From: Rhodobacterales bacterium
Lineage (GTDB): Bacteria; Pseudomonadota; Alphaproteobacteria; Rhodobacterales; Rhodobacteraceae
NCBI GenBank assembly: GCA_025362795.1
Contig: JANYFE010000067.1
Coordinates: forward strand, 1-64,000
Direction of reading: 5' to 3'
DNA: 64,000 nucleotides
The notes below the pieces were generated by a model that saw nothing but the letters and a program-made list of their open reading frames with translations, did no database searches and was not told the origin of the DNA. Positions within the stretch are counted from its first letter, which is position 1. The number at the start of each line of letters is the position of its first letter. Below are positions 26,729 through 37,017 of the stretch, in pieces. The position numbers and the translations under genes are program-made.

Positions 26729-27628
26729 TCACGTCACGTGCAGCCTTGGCTCGTCCATCTCGATCAGATCAACCGCGTGCGATCCTTTCTGGGGGCCGTC
26801 CAACCGCAGTCGCCCGGTCACGGGGGCGACGTCGCCGTAGTCGCGGCCATAGCCCACGACGATGTGATTGTTTTCGGCAAAGCAGGCATTGGTCGGGTCG
26901 TATTCGACCCAGCCCGCCTCTATCCCGGCCCAGGCGCGGGTCCAGGCATGCATGGCATCGGCGCCGGCCAGTCTGGGTTTGCCTTTGGGCGGCAAAGTGC
27001 GCAGAAACCCGGCGACATAGGCTGAAGGGATGCCCAAAGAGCGCAGGCCGGAAATCATGATCTGGGCAAAGTCCTGACAGACACCACGTCGCAAGCTGAA
27101 AGCCTCCGCCGGCGAGGTGTCGACTTCAGTCGCCTTGCTGTCGAACTTCATGCCAGAGTAGATAGCAAGGCCGAAGTGTTCGATGGCTTCGCGGACCGAG
27201 CTGGCCCCGGCGGTGGCGGTTCTGGCGAAGGCGGCAATCTCGATTCCTGCGGCGATGCGCGGCGAGGCGGCGGTAAAGTGGTGCGGCGAGTTGGGGCCAA
27301 GGTCGTAGACACCGTTCAGTTCGGCGGGAAGCTGCGCCAAGGGGGGCGACATGTCAAAGCCCTGCGGATCCGCCGTGCGCGACAGGCGGGCGGCCATGGT
27401 GATGACCAGTTCGGTCAAGCCGGGGGGCATGACAACCTCGATCACCTTGGTGCCAAAAAAGTCTGGGAACTCGCGGCGTTCCAACGGTGGCGGGGTGACG
27501 GTCAGGACCGAGGCAAGGACGGTTTGCGCGCCCGCGATTTCGGCGGGCAAGACGCGCAGCAGCTGGCGGCCCGACCCGGTGGGGCGGTCGAATTCATATT
27601 TGACCTTGAGGTTGAGGCCATAGCGCAT
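26729..27628 (-). CDS. Transglutaminase-like cysteine peptidase-fold protein
   Basis: This 299-residue protein has an N-terminal Bact_transglu_N domain and a transglutaminase core with Cys184 (RRGVCQDFAQIM), His227 (AMHAWTRAW) and Asp244 (VEYDPTNAC). I place the start at 27628 (MRYGLNLKVKYEFDRP), overlapping the upstream stop by one base (TGATG). It is the last gene of the ATP-grasp/alpha-E/amidoligase cluster. Family members are predicted peptidases or amide-bond enzymes; none of this cluster's biochemistry is visible here. Confidence 0.88.
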   Translation of the reverse strand: MRYGLNLKVKYEFDRPTGSGRQLLRVLPAEIAGAQTVLASVLTVTPPPLERREFPDFFGTKVIEVVMPPGLTELVITMAARLSRTADPQGFDMSPPLAQLPAELNGVYDLGPNSPHHFTAASPRIAAGIEIAAFARTATAGASSVREAIEHFGLAIYSGMKFDSKATEVDTSPAEAFSLRRGVCQDFAQIMISGLRSLGIPSAYVAGFLRTLPPKGKPRLAGADAMHAWTRAWAGIEAGWVEYDPTNACFAENNHIVVGYGRDYGDVAPVTGRLRLDGPQKGSHAVDLIEMDEPRLHVT

Positions 27629-30021
27629 CAGCGAAGATATTCCTCTGTCAGGCGTTCGGACAAGGCGGCGATGCGGTCGCGGAATTGCCACAAGGCTTCG
27701 GTGGTCAGGGTTTCGGGGGCTTCGGTGGCAAGTGCTGCATGGCAGCGCAGCATGTCGCGCGCCAAGGGTGACAAGGCACCATGGTCATTGGCCCCGGGCA
27801 GCATATCGACCTGTATCTGCAAGCCGTCAATCTGGTGGCGGATCGAGCGGGGGTTCAACGGGTCAAGCGCCAAGAGGTCAATCACGGTGTCGCGCGACGT
27901 GCGCATGGTAAAGCGGCGGCGGTGGGTCAGGACGGCATCGCCAACCTCGACCGCGAGGTCAAGTGCGCCTGCGGGTGCCTCCGGGTCGGCAAGGGTGGCG
28001 ACGAGGGCGGTCATGCCCATGGCGCGTTCGTGCAGGCGACCGATGGTCAGAAAGCGCCAACCAAAGAAGCGGTACATGTTTTCATGCACAAGGCCAGAGA
28101 TGCCCGCGAGTTTGCGCAGCAGCGAACTGAGGGCCCGGGCCGCATCATCGCCAGGGGTGACGGTGGTGGCCATGCGGCGGGCGGTTTTGTTCAGATCTGC
28201 CAGAGCCGACCAGGCGTCAGGCGAAAAACGGTCGCGGACTTGCCCGGCGCTGCCGGTGGCGTCTGAAAGAGTGTCGAGCAGGCCCTGGGGGATACCGGTG
28301 TCAGGATCAACGCCAAGGGTTTCCAGCAGCGGGTCAAGCACGTCAAGCAGCGGTTTGGCCATCGCGCCCGACTCGGCGAGGCGGATGTTGCGGGCACGCA
28401 GCAGGCGGACGATCACTTCAGTCCGTTCGATATAGCGGCCAAGCCAGAACAGGTTGTCGGCGGCCCGGGCGGGCAAGGCACCGGGCGTGGTGCGGCGGTA
28501 AGGACCGGTGGGCGGTGCCACCATGCTGACGGCGGGGACCGCGTCTTTGGTGACAATCCAGACATCTGCCGCCGATCCACCCCGCTGCATGGCGACAGCG
28601 GCGGGGTCTGGCGTCGCGCCGATGCGGGCAAAGCCACCGGGCATGACCTGCCAGCCCTTGGGGGTGCGGGCGAGGAAAACGCGCAGGATCATCGGACGCG
28701 GGGCAAGCTTGCCATCGACCAGCGCGGGGGTGGTGGACAGCGTGACGGCCTCTTGCGCCACATAATCCGCGCCATTGGCAAGTCGGTGAGCCAGTTCAGC
28801 CGGGGTCAGGTCGGAGGCCAGCTGGGTCTCACCCTGCCGGTCAAACGGCATGCCGGTGGCCAAGGCGGGGCTAAGGACCATGCGCTGCGGGGCCGACTTG
28901 ACCCGGGCGCGTTCGGTGGCACCGCCGCACCACCAGGTTGCAATATTTGGAATGGCAAGGTCGGCCCCCAGCAGGATCGGCGCGAGTTTCGGCAGGAACG
29001 CCATCAGGGCACGGGTTTCCAGAATGCCGGAGCCAAGCGCATTCACCAGCGTCAGGCCCTGCGTGCGCAGCGCCGAGACGAGGCCGGGCGTGCCGAGGCG
29101 GGACTGGGGGTTCAATTCCATCGGGTCGGCATAGCTGCTGTCAAGCCTGCGCCACAGCACATCGACCGGGCGCAGGCCGGAAATGGTGCGGACTTTCAGG
29201 GCACCGTCATCGACGACAAGATCCTCACCCTGAACCAGCGTGAAGCCAAGGTAGCGGGCGATATAGGCATGTTCGTAATAGGTCTCATTCAGGGGACCGG
29301 GGGACAGGATCACCACGCGGCTGTCGCGGTCTTGTCGCAGGCTTTGCAGCGTATCGCGGAAGTCGCGGAAGAAACCCGCAAGGCGGTGGATATGGCCGTC
29401 GCCGTAGATCTCGGCAAAGGCGCGGGAGGTGGCGACGCGGTTTTCAAGGGCGTAACCGGCACCGGAGGGGGCCTGCGTTCTGTCGGCCAGAACCCACCAC
29501 TGGCCATCGGGGCCACGGCCAATCTCGAACGCGACGAAATGCAGGTAATGGCCGGTATGGGGGCGGATGCCGACCATGGGCCGCAGCCATTCGGGGTTGG
29601 ATGCGATCAGGGCGGGGGGCAGCAGGCCTTCGGACACCAGACGGTTTTCGCCGTAAAGGTCGGCCATCAGGGCTTCCAGCAGGTCGGCGCGTTGGGTCAG
29701 GGCTTGCGAGACATGGACCCAATCGGATTCGTCGATCAGAACCGGGATCGGACTGAGCGGCCACGGGCGTTCGGTGGACTGACCTGCGCCGTATTGGCGG
29801 AAGAACACGCCTGAATCGCGCAGGTATTGTTCGGCGCGGGCCTGACGGAGGGCGATTTCGGCGGGCGGCAGGGCGGCGAAGGCTTCGGCGAAGGCTTGCC
29901 ACAGCGGGCGAATCTGGCCCTGCGCGTCGACCATTTCGTCAGGGGTGCTGCCCAAAGGTTTGTAGTCGCCAAGGCTTTGCAAGGGCGCGGGTTTGGCCTT
30001 GGCTGATTTCTTGTCTGCCAT
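27628..30021 (-). CDS. Circularly permuted ATP-grasp ligase fused to an alpha-E domain
   Basis: This 797-residue fusion has an N-terminal circularly permuted ATP-grasp domain (about 60-480) with segments LSPIPVLIDESDW, LADRTQAPSGAGYALENR and TWWCGGATERARV. From about 490 it is an alpha-E (DUF403) domain, starting ARAADNLFWLGRYIERTEV. In many bacteria these are two adjacent genes. The ATP-grasp domain is predicted to form amide bonds; the alpha-E role is unknown. It sits between the DUF2126 amidoligase and the transglutaminase gene. Confidence 0.88.
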   Translation of the reverse strand: MADKKSAKAKPAPLQSLGDYKPLGSTPDEMVDAQGQIRPLWQAFAEAFAALPPAEIALRQARAEQYLRDSGVFFRQYGAGQSTERPWPLSPIPVLIDESDWVHVSQALTQRADLLEALMADLYGENRLVSEGLLPPALIASNPEWLRPMVGIRPHTGHYLHFVAFEIGRGPDGQWWVLADRTQAPSGAGYALENRVATSRAFAEIYGDGHIHRLAGFFRDFRDTLQSLRQDRDSRVVILSPGPLNETYYEHAYIARYLGFTLVQGEDLVVDDGALKVRTISGLRPVDVLWRRLDSSYADPMELNPQSRLGTPGLVSALRTQGLTLVNALGSGILETRALMAFLPKLAPILLGADLAIPNIATWWCGGATERARVKSAPQRMVLSPALATGMPFDRQGETQLASDLTPAELAHRLANGADYVAQEAVTLSTTPALVDGKLAPRPMILRVFLARTPKGWQVMPGGFARIGATPDPAAVAMQRGGSAADVWIVTKDAVPAVSMVAPPTGPYRRTTPGALPARAADNLFWLGRYIERTEVIVRLLRARNIRLAESGAMAKPLLDVLDPLLETLGVDPDTGIPQGLLDTLSDATGSAGQVRDRFSPDAWSALADLNKTARRMATTVTPGDDAARALSSLLRKLAGISGLVHENMYRFFGWRFLTIGRLHERAMGMTALVATLADPEAPAGALDLAVEVGDAVLTHRRRFTMRTSRDTVIDLLALDPLNPRSIRHQIDGLQIQVDMLPGANDHGALSPLARDMLRCHAALATEAPETLTTEALWQFRDRIAALSERLTEEYLR

Positions 30022-30027
30022 AAGGTA

Positions 30028-33000
30028 TCAGACCCCGAGGGGGCGGCGCAGGTCAAGCGTCATCGGGAATTCGCGGTTGGTGCGTTCTGCGGGGATGGTG
30101 CGGGCGGCACCCGGGCTGTGGCCCATGGGGGTGAACCGCGACAGGCGGCGGGCTTCGGCCTCGTTTCCGTTGACCGGGAAGGTGTCATAGCTGCGGCCAC
30201 CGGGATGGGCGACGTGGTAGACACAGCCGCCGAGGCTGGTGCCGGTCCATGTGTCGAAGATGTCGAAGGTCAGGGGGGCATCGACGGGCAGGACAGGGTG
30301 CATGGCACTGGAGGGTTGCCACGCCTTGTAGCGGACGCCTGCGACGGCCTCGCCTGCGCCGATGTTGGCGAGGGGGACCTTGCGGCCATTGCAGGTGACG
30401 ATGTAGCGGTCTGGCTCGCTGGTTGTGAGTTTGACTTGCAGACGTTCGGTGCTGCTGTCGGTGTAGCGGACGGTGCCGCCGATGGCGCCGGTTTCGCCAA
30501 GGACGTGCCATGGCTCCAGCGCCTGCCGGATTTCCAGCTTGGTCGCCTCGTAGGTGACTTCGCCGCAGAACGGGAAGCGGAACTCGCCTTGGGCCACAAA
30601 CCATTCTTCGCGCAGGGGGAAGCCGTGCTGGGCAAGGTCGGCCAGCACGTCGCGGAAGTCCTGCCAGACGTAGTGCGGCAGCATGAAGCGGTCATGCAGG
30701 GCGGTGCCCCAGCGGGTCAGATCGCCCTGCTGCGGGCTTTTCCAGAAGCGGGCGATCAGGGCGCGGATCAGAAGTTGTTGGGCCAAGGACATGCGCGCAT
30801 CTGGCGGCATTTCGAAGCCACGGAATTCGACAAGGCCGAGGCGTCCGGTGGGACCATCGGGCGAGAACATCTTGTCGATGCAGATCTCGGCGCGGTGGGT
30901 GTTGCCGGTCACATCGGTCAGGATGTTGCGGAGCAGCCGGTCGGTGAGCCACGGGAAGGGTTGCGGCCCCTGCCCCGGCATCGGGATTTGGGAGAGCGCG
31001 ATTTCCAACTCGTACAGGCTGTCGTGACGCGCCTCGTCGATGCGCGGGGCTTGGGAGGTGGGGCCGATGAACAGGCCGGAGAACAGGTAACTTAGCGACG
31101 GGTGGCGGTTCCAGTGCAGGATCAGGCTGGCGAGCAGGTCGGGGCGGCGCAGGAAGGGGCTGTCGTTGGGGGTGGAGCCGCCGACGACGACGTGGTTGCC
31201 GCCGCCGGTGCCGCAATGCTTGCCGTCGATCATGAACTTGTCGGCACCAAGGCGGGTCTGGCGGGCCTCTTCATAAACCGCGGTGGTGATGTCGATGCAG
31301 TCCTGCCACGTGCTGGCGGGGTGGACGTTCACCTCGATCACGCCCGGATCGGGGGCGACGCGGATGACATTCATCCGCGGGTCGTGGGGCGGGGCATAGC
31401 CTTCGATATGCACCGGCAGATTCAGGCGCTTTGCAGCGGCCTCGGCGGCACGCAACAGGTCAAGATAGTCCTCCAGACTGACCACCGGCGGCATGAACAC
31501 GCAAAGGCGGCCATCGCGGGCCTCGACCGACAGGGCGGTGCGGATATGGCCGTCAACTTCGCGCAGGGGAGAGCCTTGGTTGATCTGATCGGCCTGCGGC
31601 GTTGCGGCGACGAAACTGGCCAGCGGTTGCGATTTGCGTTCGGGGGTCAGCGGGTTGACATCCGGCAGCGGCGCACGCGGAACGGTCGGGTCAACCGGGT
31701 TGATGTAGGGGTATTGCGACGGCGGCACGAAGGGCAGACTTTCCAGCGGCAGGCGGTAGCCGACCGGGCTGTCGCCGGGGACGAGGAACATGTGGCCGCG
31801 CCGCAGGCTCCACTTTTCCGACCGCCAGCGTTTGCCGGTGGCGCGGGATTGCCAGCTTTGCACCGGCAGGATGAAGCCTGAAGGCTCGGTCAGGCCCCGG
31901 TTGAACACGGTGGCAAGGCGGTGGCGCGCCTCTGGGTCTTTCAATTCGGAATTGGCGGGGGTCACGTTTTCGGGCAGGTTGGCTTCCTTGACCAGCCATT
32001 CGGCAGGGTCTTCGAAGGCGGGCAGGATGTTGCTGTCGTCAAGGTCCAGATCAGCGGCGATTTCGCGCAGCAATTCCTGCGCCTGCAACGGGCCGACGCC
32101 GGTTTGCGCACCTTCGGTGGCGATCAGTGCTTCATCCGCCCAGATCGGCTGACCATCGGTGCGCCAATACAGCGAGAAGGTCCAGCGCGGCAGGGTTTCG
32201 CCGGGATACCATTTGCCCTGCCCGTAATGCAGGAAACCGCCCGGCGCGAAACGGTCGCGCAGGCGGCGGATCAGATTATCAGCCAAGGTGCGTTTGGTGG
32301 GGCCGACGGCGGCGGTGTTCCATTCGGGCGCTTCGAAATCGTCGATGGACACGAAGGTGGGTTCGCCGCCCATGGTCAGGCGCACGTCGCCTTCAGCTAG
32401 GGCGGCATCGACCTTGTGGCCAAGGGCGTTGAGCTCGTCCCATGCCTCGTCGCTGAACGGCTTGGTGATGCGGGGGTGTTCGGCGGTGCGGGTGACCGTC
32501 ATCGCAAAGTCGAACTTGGTTTCGGCGTAGCTGGCGACGCCTGATATCGGTGCGGCGCTGCGGTAGTGGGGCGTGGCGGCGAGGGGGATGTGAGATTCGC
32601 CGGTCAGCAGGCCGGAAGTGGGATCAAGGCCGATCCAGCCGGCGCCGGGCAGGTAAACCTCGCACCACGCATGGAGGTCGGTGAAGTCAACCTCGGTGCC
32701 GGAGGGGCCGTCGAGCGATTTGAGGTCCGGGCGCAACTGGATCAGATAGCCCGACACGAAGCGGGCGGCGAAACCGAGGTTGCGCAGGGCCTGGACGAGG
32801 AGCCAGCTGCTGTCGCGGCAGGAGCCGGACAGGACGGTGAGGGTTTCCTCGGGCGTCTGCACGCCGGGCTGCATGCGGATGGTGTAGCCGACCTTGCCTG
32901 CGACCATGGCGTTCAGCATGACGACGAAATCGGTGGTGCGGCGGGCGTCTTTGGGAACGGTGTTGAGGAAAGCTTGCAGGGCGGGGGTCATCGGATCGGG

Positions 33001-33357
33001 GTGGCGGTAGATCGCAAGATCTTCGACCATGTCGGGCGTGTAGTCGAACGGGTAGTTTTCGGCGGTTTCCTCGACGAAGAAATCGAACGGATTGTAGACG
33101 GTCATGTCGGCGACCAGATCAACTTCGATCTTGAGTTCCGTCACGGGCTCAGGGAACACGAAACGGGCGAGCCAGTTGCCGAACGGATCCTGCTGGTGGT
33201 TGACGAAATGACCGGCGGGCGAGACTTTCAGGCTGTGGGAAATCACCCGGGTGCGGCTGTGCGGGGCGGGGCGCAGGCGGATGATCTGGGGGCCGAGGAT
33301 GACCGGGCGATCATATTGGTAGTGGGTCAGGTGGTGGATGCTGGCTGTGATCGACAT
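30028..33357 (-). CDS. Transglutaminase-domain / DUF2126 putative amidoligase fusion
   Basis: This 1,109-residue protein starts [19 protein letters not shown]. The N-terminal Bact_transglu_N domain and transglutaminase core carry Cys180 ([10 protein letters not shown]), His229 ([11 protein letters not shown]) and Asp245 (IGLDPTSG). From about 310 on is the long DUF2126 region ([14 protein letters not shown]...FGWLTDRL-like segments, [20 protein letters not shown]). DUF2126 is classed as a putative amidoligase. Together with the downstream ATP-grasp-alpha-E protein it suggests synthesis or modification of a peptide. The 6-base gap to the next gene indicates one operon. Confidence 0.88.
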   Translation of the reverse strand: MSITASIHHLTHYQYDRPVILGPQIIRLRPAPHSRTRVISHSLKVSPAGHFVNHQQDPFGNWLARFVFPEPVTELKIEVDLVADMTVYNPFDFFVEETAENYPFDYTPDMVEDLAIYRHPDPMTPALQAFLNTVPKDARRTTDFVVMLNAMVAGKVGYTIRMQPGVQTPEETLTVLSGSCRDSSWLLVQALRNLGFAARFVSGYLIQLRPDLKSLDGPSGTEVDFTDLHAWCEVYLPGAGWIGLDPTSGLLTGESHIPLAATPHYRSAAPISGVASYAETKFDFAMTVTRTAEHPRITKPFSDEAWDELNALGHKVDAALAEGDVRLTMGGEPTFVSIDDFEAPEWNTAAVGPTKRTLADNLIRRLRDRFAPGGFLHYGQGKWYPGETLPRWTFSLYWRTDGQPIWADEALIATEGAQTGVGPLQAQELLREIAADLDLDDSNILPAFEDPAEWLVKEANLPENVTPANSELKDPEARHRLATVFNRGLTEPSGFILPVQSWQSRATGKRWRSEKWSLRRGHMFLVPGDSPVGYRLPLESLPFVPPSQYPYINPVDPTVPRAPLPDVNPLTPERKSQPLASFVAATPQADQINQGSPLREVDGHIRTALSVEARDGRLCVFMPPVVSLEDYLDLLRAAEAAAKRLNLPVHIEGYAPPHDPRMNVIRVAPDPGVIEVNVHPASTWQDCIDITTAVYEEARQTRLGADKFMIDGKHCGTGGGNHVVVGGSTPNDSPFLRRPDLLASLILHWNRHPSLSYLFSGLFIGPTSQAPRIDEARHDSLYELEIALSQIPMPGQGPQPFPWLTDRLLRNILTDVTGNTHRAEICIDKMFSPDGPTGRLGLVEFRGFEMPPDARMSLAQQLLIRALIARFWKSPQQGDLTRWGTALHDRFMLPHYVWQDFRDVLADLAQHGFPLREEWFVAQGEFRFPFCGEVTYEATKLEIRQALEPWHVLGETGAIGGTVRYTDSSTERLQVKLTTSEPDRYIVTCNGRKVPLANIGAGEAVAGVRYKAWQPSSAMHPVLPVDAPLTFDIFDTWTGTSLGGCVYHVAHPGGRSYDTFPVNGNEAEARRLSRFTPMGHSPGAARTIPAERTNREFPMTLDLRRPLGV

Positions 33358-33463
33358 GTTAATTCCCAATTGCCTGCCTTCACTATCAGGCACCACGCCA
33401 CTGGCCCGGTCAAGTGGCGACCGGACCGGAAGATTTCTCGCCTAGTGCCTTTTCCTTACGCAA

Positions 33464-33760
33464 TTGTCGCGGTCTCGCCTGAAGTTTAGGCGAAAACCGG
33501 GTGGATCCGCTGGGGTTGCGGCCAACGACCGCCGCCTGAAAACCGACATTCGCGGTTACTGCACCACCCGGCTGGGCCCGCCGCTGTATCGCTATCGCTA
33601 CAAGGATTTACCGCAGGTCTATGAGGGTGTCATGGCGCAGGATGTGGGCGTGATGCATCTTGGTGCGATCAAACGCCTGCCCTACGGCTATCTGGCGGTC
33701 GATTGCGCCAAGCTGGGGCTGGGGCTGGGGATGGGAATGGCGATGCGCCGCGTCGCCTGA
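33464..33760 (+). pseudogene. Fragment of a tail-fibre/S74-type chaperone domain
   Basis: The frame reads NDRRLKTDIRGYCTTRLGPPLYRYRYK, then VYEGVMAQDVG and LPYGYLAVDCAKLGL. This is the pattern of the endosialidase-type intramolecular chaperone found at the C-terminus of tail fibres and some surface proteins. The upstream part has no credible start (only TTG at 33464) and no fibre domain, so it is probably a remnant or a very small gene. It ends 48 bases before the convergent MFS gene. Confidence 0.55.
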
Positions 33761-33807
33761 CGCAGTCGCCACAGCGCGGCCCTGCGGGCGTGCCGCAGGA
33801 ATGGGCG

Positions 33808-35436
33808 TCATATCTGGTCGGTGCCAACTTTCAGATGCACCTCGTGATGGGACGCCACGCTTTGGCGTTCGATCATGCGGTGGACGCGGGGCGGTTCGGA
33901 CCCGCGGTGCAGGGTCAGCACGCGGTCGGCGACTTCCGCATCGGCCTTGGTGCGGCGCATGTTGTGGCGCAGGTAATCGTTCCACGTTGCGACGTGGTAG
34001 CTTTCGATCCACTGGTCAGGGTGTTCCAGATCGCGCAGCAGCACCCACTGCCGGGCCCCATCACGCCTGCGGATGCGGCGGCGTTCGGTCATCACCTCCA
34101 GGAATTCTGGGATGTCACGGTCGTCGATCTGATAGTCGATCATCACCATGACGGGACCCGACCGCCCGCGCAGATCAAGTTGCAACAACGGTTCGCGGAA
34201 ACGGTCCAGAGGGTCGAGGTCGGCGGTGCCAAATTCCGGCAGAACAGCCCAGAAGCCGACCACGCCGCCCAGAAAGAGTGAGATGGCAGAGGCCACGAGT
34301 GCGCCTTCGGTGCCGATCGTCTCTGCGAGGGCACCCCAGATCAAGCTGCCGATGGCGAGGCCGCCGAATGTGGCCATCTGATACAACGACAGGGCGCGGC
34401 CAACGACCCAGCGGGGCGAGGACAGCTGGACGGTGACGTTGAAAAGCGACAGCGCCAGCACCCAGCATGCCCCGGTCAACATGATGGCGGGCAGGCTGAC
34501 CCACAGCATCCGGCTTTGCGACAGGATCAGGACACCTAGGCCAAAGCAGGCAAATGCGGCGCGGACCAGCCCTTCATTGGTCATGCGCTGGCGCAGCGTG
34601 GCGTTCAGCAGGCCACCACCGATCGCGCCAAGACCAAAGGCCCCCAGCATGATGCCATAGGTGAACGCGCCGCCCTGAACCAGGTCGCGGGCCACCAGTG
34701 GCAGCAGGGCCAGAACACTGATGGCGCCCAGACCGAACAGCAATCCACGCAGCATGACCTTCAGAAGGTTCGGCGACATGGCGACATAGCGCAGGCCCGC
34801 GCCCACCGCGGGGCCAAAACTTTCGCGCGGAACAATGGTCGGTCTGACGGCGGGCCGCCACAGGATCAGGGTCGCCAGAAAGGGCAGGTAGCTGACTGCG
34901 TTCACCGCAAATGCGGCGGCGGCCCCGGCGGTGGCGACAATCACACCCCCCAGCGCAGGCCCGATCGAACGCATCAGGTTGAACCCCATCGAATTCAGCG
35001 ACACCGCCTCGGGCAGGTTTTCGCGCGGCACGATGTCACCCAGTGCGGCCTGCCATGACGGGTTGTTGAGGGCAGTGCCAAGACCGATCAGAAAGGTGAA
35101 TCCCAACAGCGTCCACGGTGTCAGGATACCACTGTAGGCGGCAGCGACAAGGGCAACGGACGCCACCAGCATCAGCGCTTGGGCGATCAACATGATCTGA
35201 CGGCGGTCGTAGTTGTCGGCAAGCGCCCCAGCCGACAGCGAAAACAGCATGATCGGCAGGGTGCTGGAGGTTTGCACCAGCGCGATCATGCTGGGCGATG
35301 TGGTCAGGCTGGTCATCAGCCAGGCGGCCCCGACGGATTGGACCAGACCGCCGAAGTTCGACACCTGACTGGCGGCCCAGAACTGGCGAAAAACCTTGTG
35401 GCGCAACGGGGCAAGGGCAGAGACGGGATGCGGCAC
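33808..35436 (-). CDS. MFS transporter of the MFS_3 (enterobactin-exporter-like) family
   Basis: This 542-residue inner-membrane protein has about 12 helices starting FRQFWAASQVSNFGGLVQSVGAAWLM and the loop GALADNYDRRQIM (MFS motif A). A soluble C-terminal ABM-like domain of about 110 residues (VMIDYQIDDRDIPEFLEVM...HVATWNDYLRH) is typical of this MFS subgroup. I chose the GTG at 35436 (MPHPVSALAPLRHKVF), preceded by AGGA. A longer frame would overlap the LacI gene. The substrate is unknown; export of a small molecule is likely. Confidence 0.87.
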   Translation of the reverse strand: MPHPVSALAPLRHKVFRQFWAASQVSNFGGLVQSVGAAWLMTSLTTSPSMIALVQTSSTLPIMLFSLSAGALADNYDRRQIMLIAQALMLVASVALVAAAYSGILTPWTLLGFTFLIGLGTALNNPSWQAALGDIVPRENLPEAVSLNSMGFNLMRSIGPALGGVIVATAGAAAAFAVNAVSYLPFLATLILWRPAVRPTIVPRESFGPAVGAGLRYVAMSPNLLKVMLRGLLFGLGAISVLALLPLVARDLVQGGAFTYGIMLGAFGLGAIGGGLLNATLRQRMTNEGLVRAAFACFGLGVLILSQSRMLWVSLPAIMLTGACWVLALSLFNVTVQLSSPRWVVGRALSLYQMATFGGLAIGSLIWGALAETIGTEGALVASAISLFLGGVVGFWAVLPEFGTADLDPLDRFREPLLQLDLRGRSGPVMVMIDYQIDDRDIPEFLEVMTERRRIRRRDGARQWVLLRDLEHPDQWIESYHVATWNDYLRHNMRRTKADAEVADRVLTLHRGSEPPRVHRMIERQSVASHHEVHLKVGTDQI

Positions 35437-35602
35437 AAAGGCAATCCTGAAAGGCCCCTGACGGTGGGGGTGGATGGCGCAGTATTCCGGCAAGGGTCCA
35501 GGAGGGTCAAGGGCGCCGCGATGACAGGGACGTGACAACGCAAGCGGGGCGCGGGTCAAACGTCTTGGAAAAACTTGGGCAGCTGACCCGCTCCGGCCGA
35601 CC

Positions 35603-36691
35603 TCAGCGCGGGACGGCCACAGAGCTGCGGGTGACAAGGGTGCATTCCAGTTCGACCCGGGCCGCGCCCCCTGCCCCGGTCGCCAGCCGCTTGGCCGCCC
35701 AGCCGCCCATCGCGCGGTGCGGCAAGATCAGGGTGGTCAGCCGCGGATGCAGGTGGCGCGAGATTTCTTCGTCGTCAAACCCGACCACCGACATATCTTG
35801 CGGAATATGCAGACCCGCTTCTTTCAGCGCCTCGTAACAGCCGACCGCCATCCGGTCGTTCTGGCAAAAGATCGCGGTGGGCGGTTCAGGCAACGCCAGC
35901 AGCGCTTGCGTCCCATCATAGCCCGAGGAGGGCGACCAGTTGCCGCGCCTGACCAATGCGGCATCAAAGCCGATACCTGCCGCCGCCAGTGCCTGACGAT
36001 ACCCCTTCTGCCGGTCGCGCGCCGCCTGCATCCACGGCTCGCCAGTGATCATGCCGATCCTGCGGTGGCCATGGTCGATCAGATGCTGCGTCGCCCTGCG
36101 ACCGCCTGCGGTTTCGGCGGGCAGCACAGATGGCAGCTGGCCCGCCTCGTCGTAACAGTTCAAAAGCACGATGGGCACGCCCAGCGCCAGCAATTCGGCA
36201 GGCAAAGTCACCTTCCGGGTGAAGATCGTCATATAGATCAGACCGGCCAAAGGCTGACGGGTCAGCACCCTGATCGCCTCGCGCTCGGTTTCCAGATCAT
36301 TGCTGGTCTGGGTGGACAACACGATGCGGCCATCTTCCCAGCACGCCGCCCGCGCTCCGTCAATGGCGACAACGGCCTCGGGGCTGGTGGCAAGCTGGTC
36401 CACCAGAAAACCGACCGGATCGGAATGAGTTGCGCTGGGACGGGGTTCCAGATGGGCGAAGGTTGGCGGGGCATAGGCCAGCTTTACGGCGGCCGCGATC
36501 ACCCGCGCCCGGGTTTCGTTCGAGATTTTGACGCCCGGCGCCTTGTTCAGCACAAAAGACACCGTGGCCTGCGAACAGCCCGCCTCCAGTGCCACATCGG
36601 TCATCGTCACCCGACGGGTCGGCGCAGTTGCAGCTTTAAGGCCTGTCCGGGGTTTGCCGCCGGGACTGGATCTGGTCTGGCCATCACTCAT
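35603..36691 (-). CDS. LacI-family transcriptional regulator
   Basis: This 362-residue protein has a helix-turn-helix at about residues 29-52 (VTMTDVALEAGCSQATVSFVLN) and a LacI/GalR sensor domain (GFLVDQLATS, MITGEPWMQAARDRQKGY, PTAIFCQNDRMAVGCYEAL, SVVGFDDEEISRHLHP). The long basic N-terminal tail is unusual; the start at 36691 (MSDGQTRSSPGG) may be too early. It is divergent from the broken ribose-type ABC operon and probably regulates it. Confidence 0.87.
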   Translation of the reverse strand: MSDGQTRSSPGGKPRTGLKAATAPTRRVTMTDVALEAGCSQATVSFVLNKAPGVKISNETRARVIAAAVKLAYAPPTFAHLEPRPSATHSDPVGFLVDQLATSPEAVVAIDGARAACWEDGRIVLSTQTSNDLETEREAIRVLTRQPLAGLIYMTIFTRKVTLPAELLALGVPIVLLNCYDEAGQLPSVLPAETAGGRRATQHLIDHGHRRIGMITGEPWMQAARDRQKGYRQALAAAGIGFDAALVRRGNWSPSSGYDGTQALLALPEPPTAIFCQNDRMAVGCYEALKEAGLHIPQDMSVVGFDDEEISRHLHPRLTTLILPHRAMGGWAAKRLATGAGGAARVELECTLVTRSSVAVPR

Positions 36692-37017
36692 CACACGCCC
36701 ATGCCCCTTTTGAACTTTGCGCAACCCTGCTTCGCAAGTCCGGCTTTTATCCGGCAAGACCTTACCGCTTCCAGCCATTAATAATCATAAATTCTGTTTG
36801 ACATAGAATATTCGCTGCCGAAGATGTCAATTGCGGACCAACCACACCGGATCGGGGCCGTAACCCGAACTTTTGTGACCTGACTGGGACGACAGGTGAT
36901 TTGCGGTTCTGCCACAAGGGCGGGGCCAAGGCGTTCGCGCTGCACGCAGCCTTTCAAACCTGCCGCCTCAAAGCCTTCGTCAACAGACAGAATTTTCGCT
37001 TCTTGGGAGGACTTCAC
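36692..37017. promoter_or_regulatory. Divergent regulatory region (326 bases)
   Basis: This gap separates the LacI gene from the ribose-type binding-protein gene. It is AT-rich around 36780-36815. An inverted repeat ATTCT (36791-36795) / AGAAT (36805-36809) surrounds a TTGACA at 36798-36803. It is a plausible operator overlapping a promoter, but no good -10 is visible. GGGAGGA precedes the TTG start at 37018. Confidence 0.4.

Noticed and set aside
35437-35637. N-terminal extension of the MFS gene by 67 codons
   Set aside because: It would overlap the LacI-family gene and is Pro/Arg-rich without a membrane segment; the GTG at 35436 has a good ribosome binding site.
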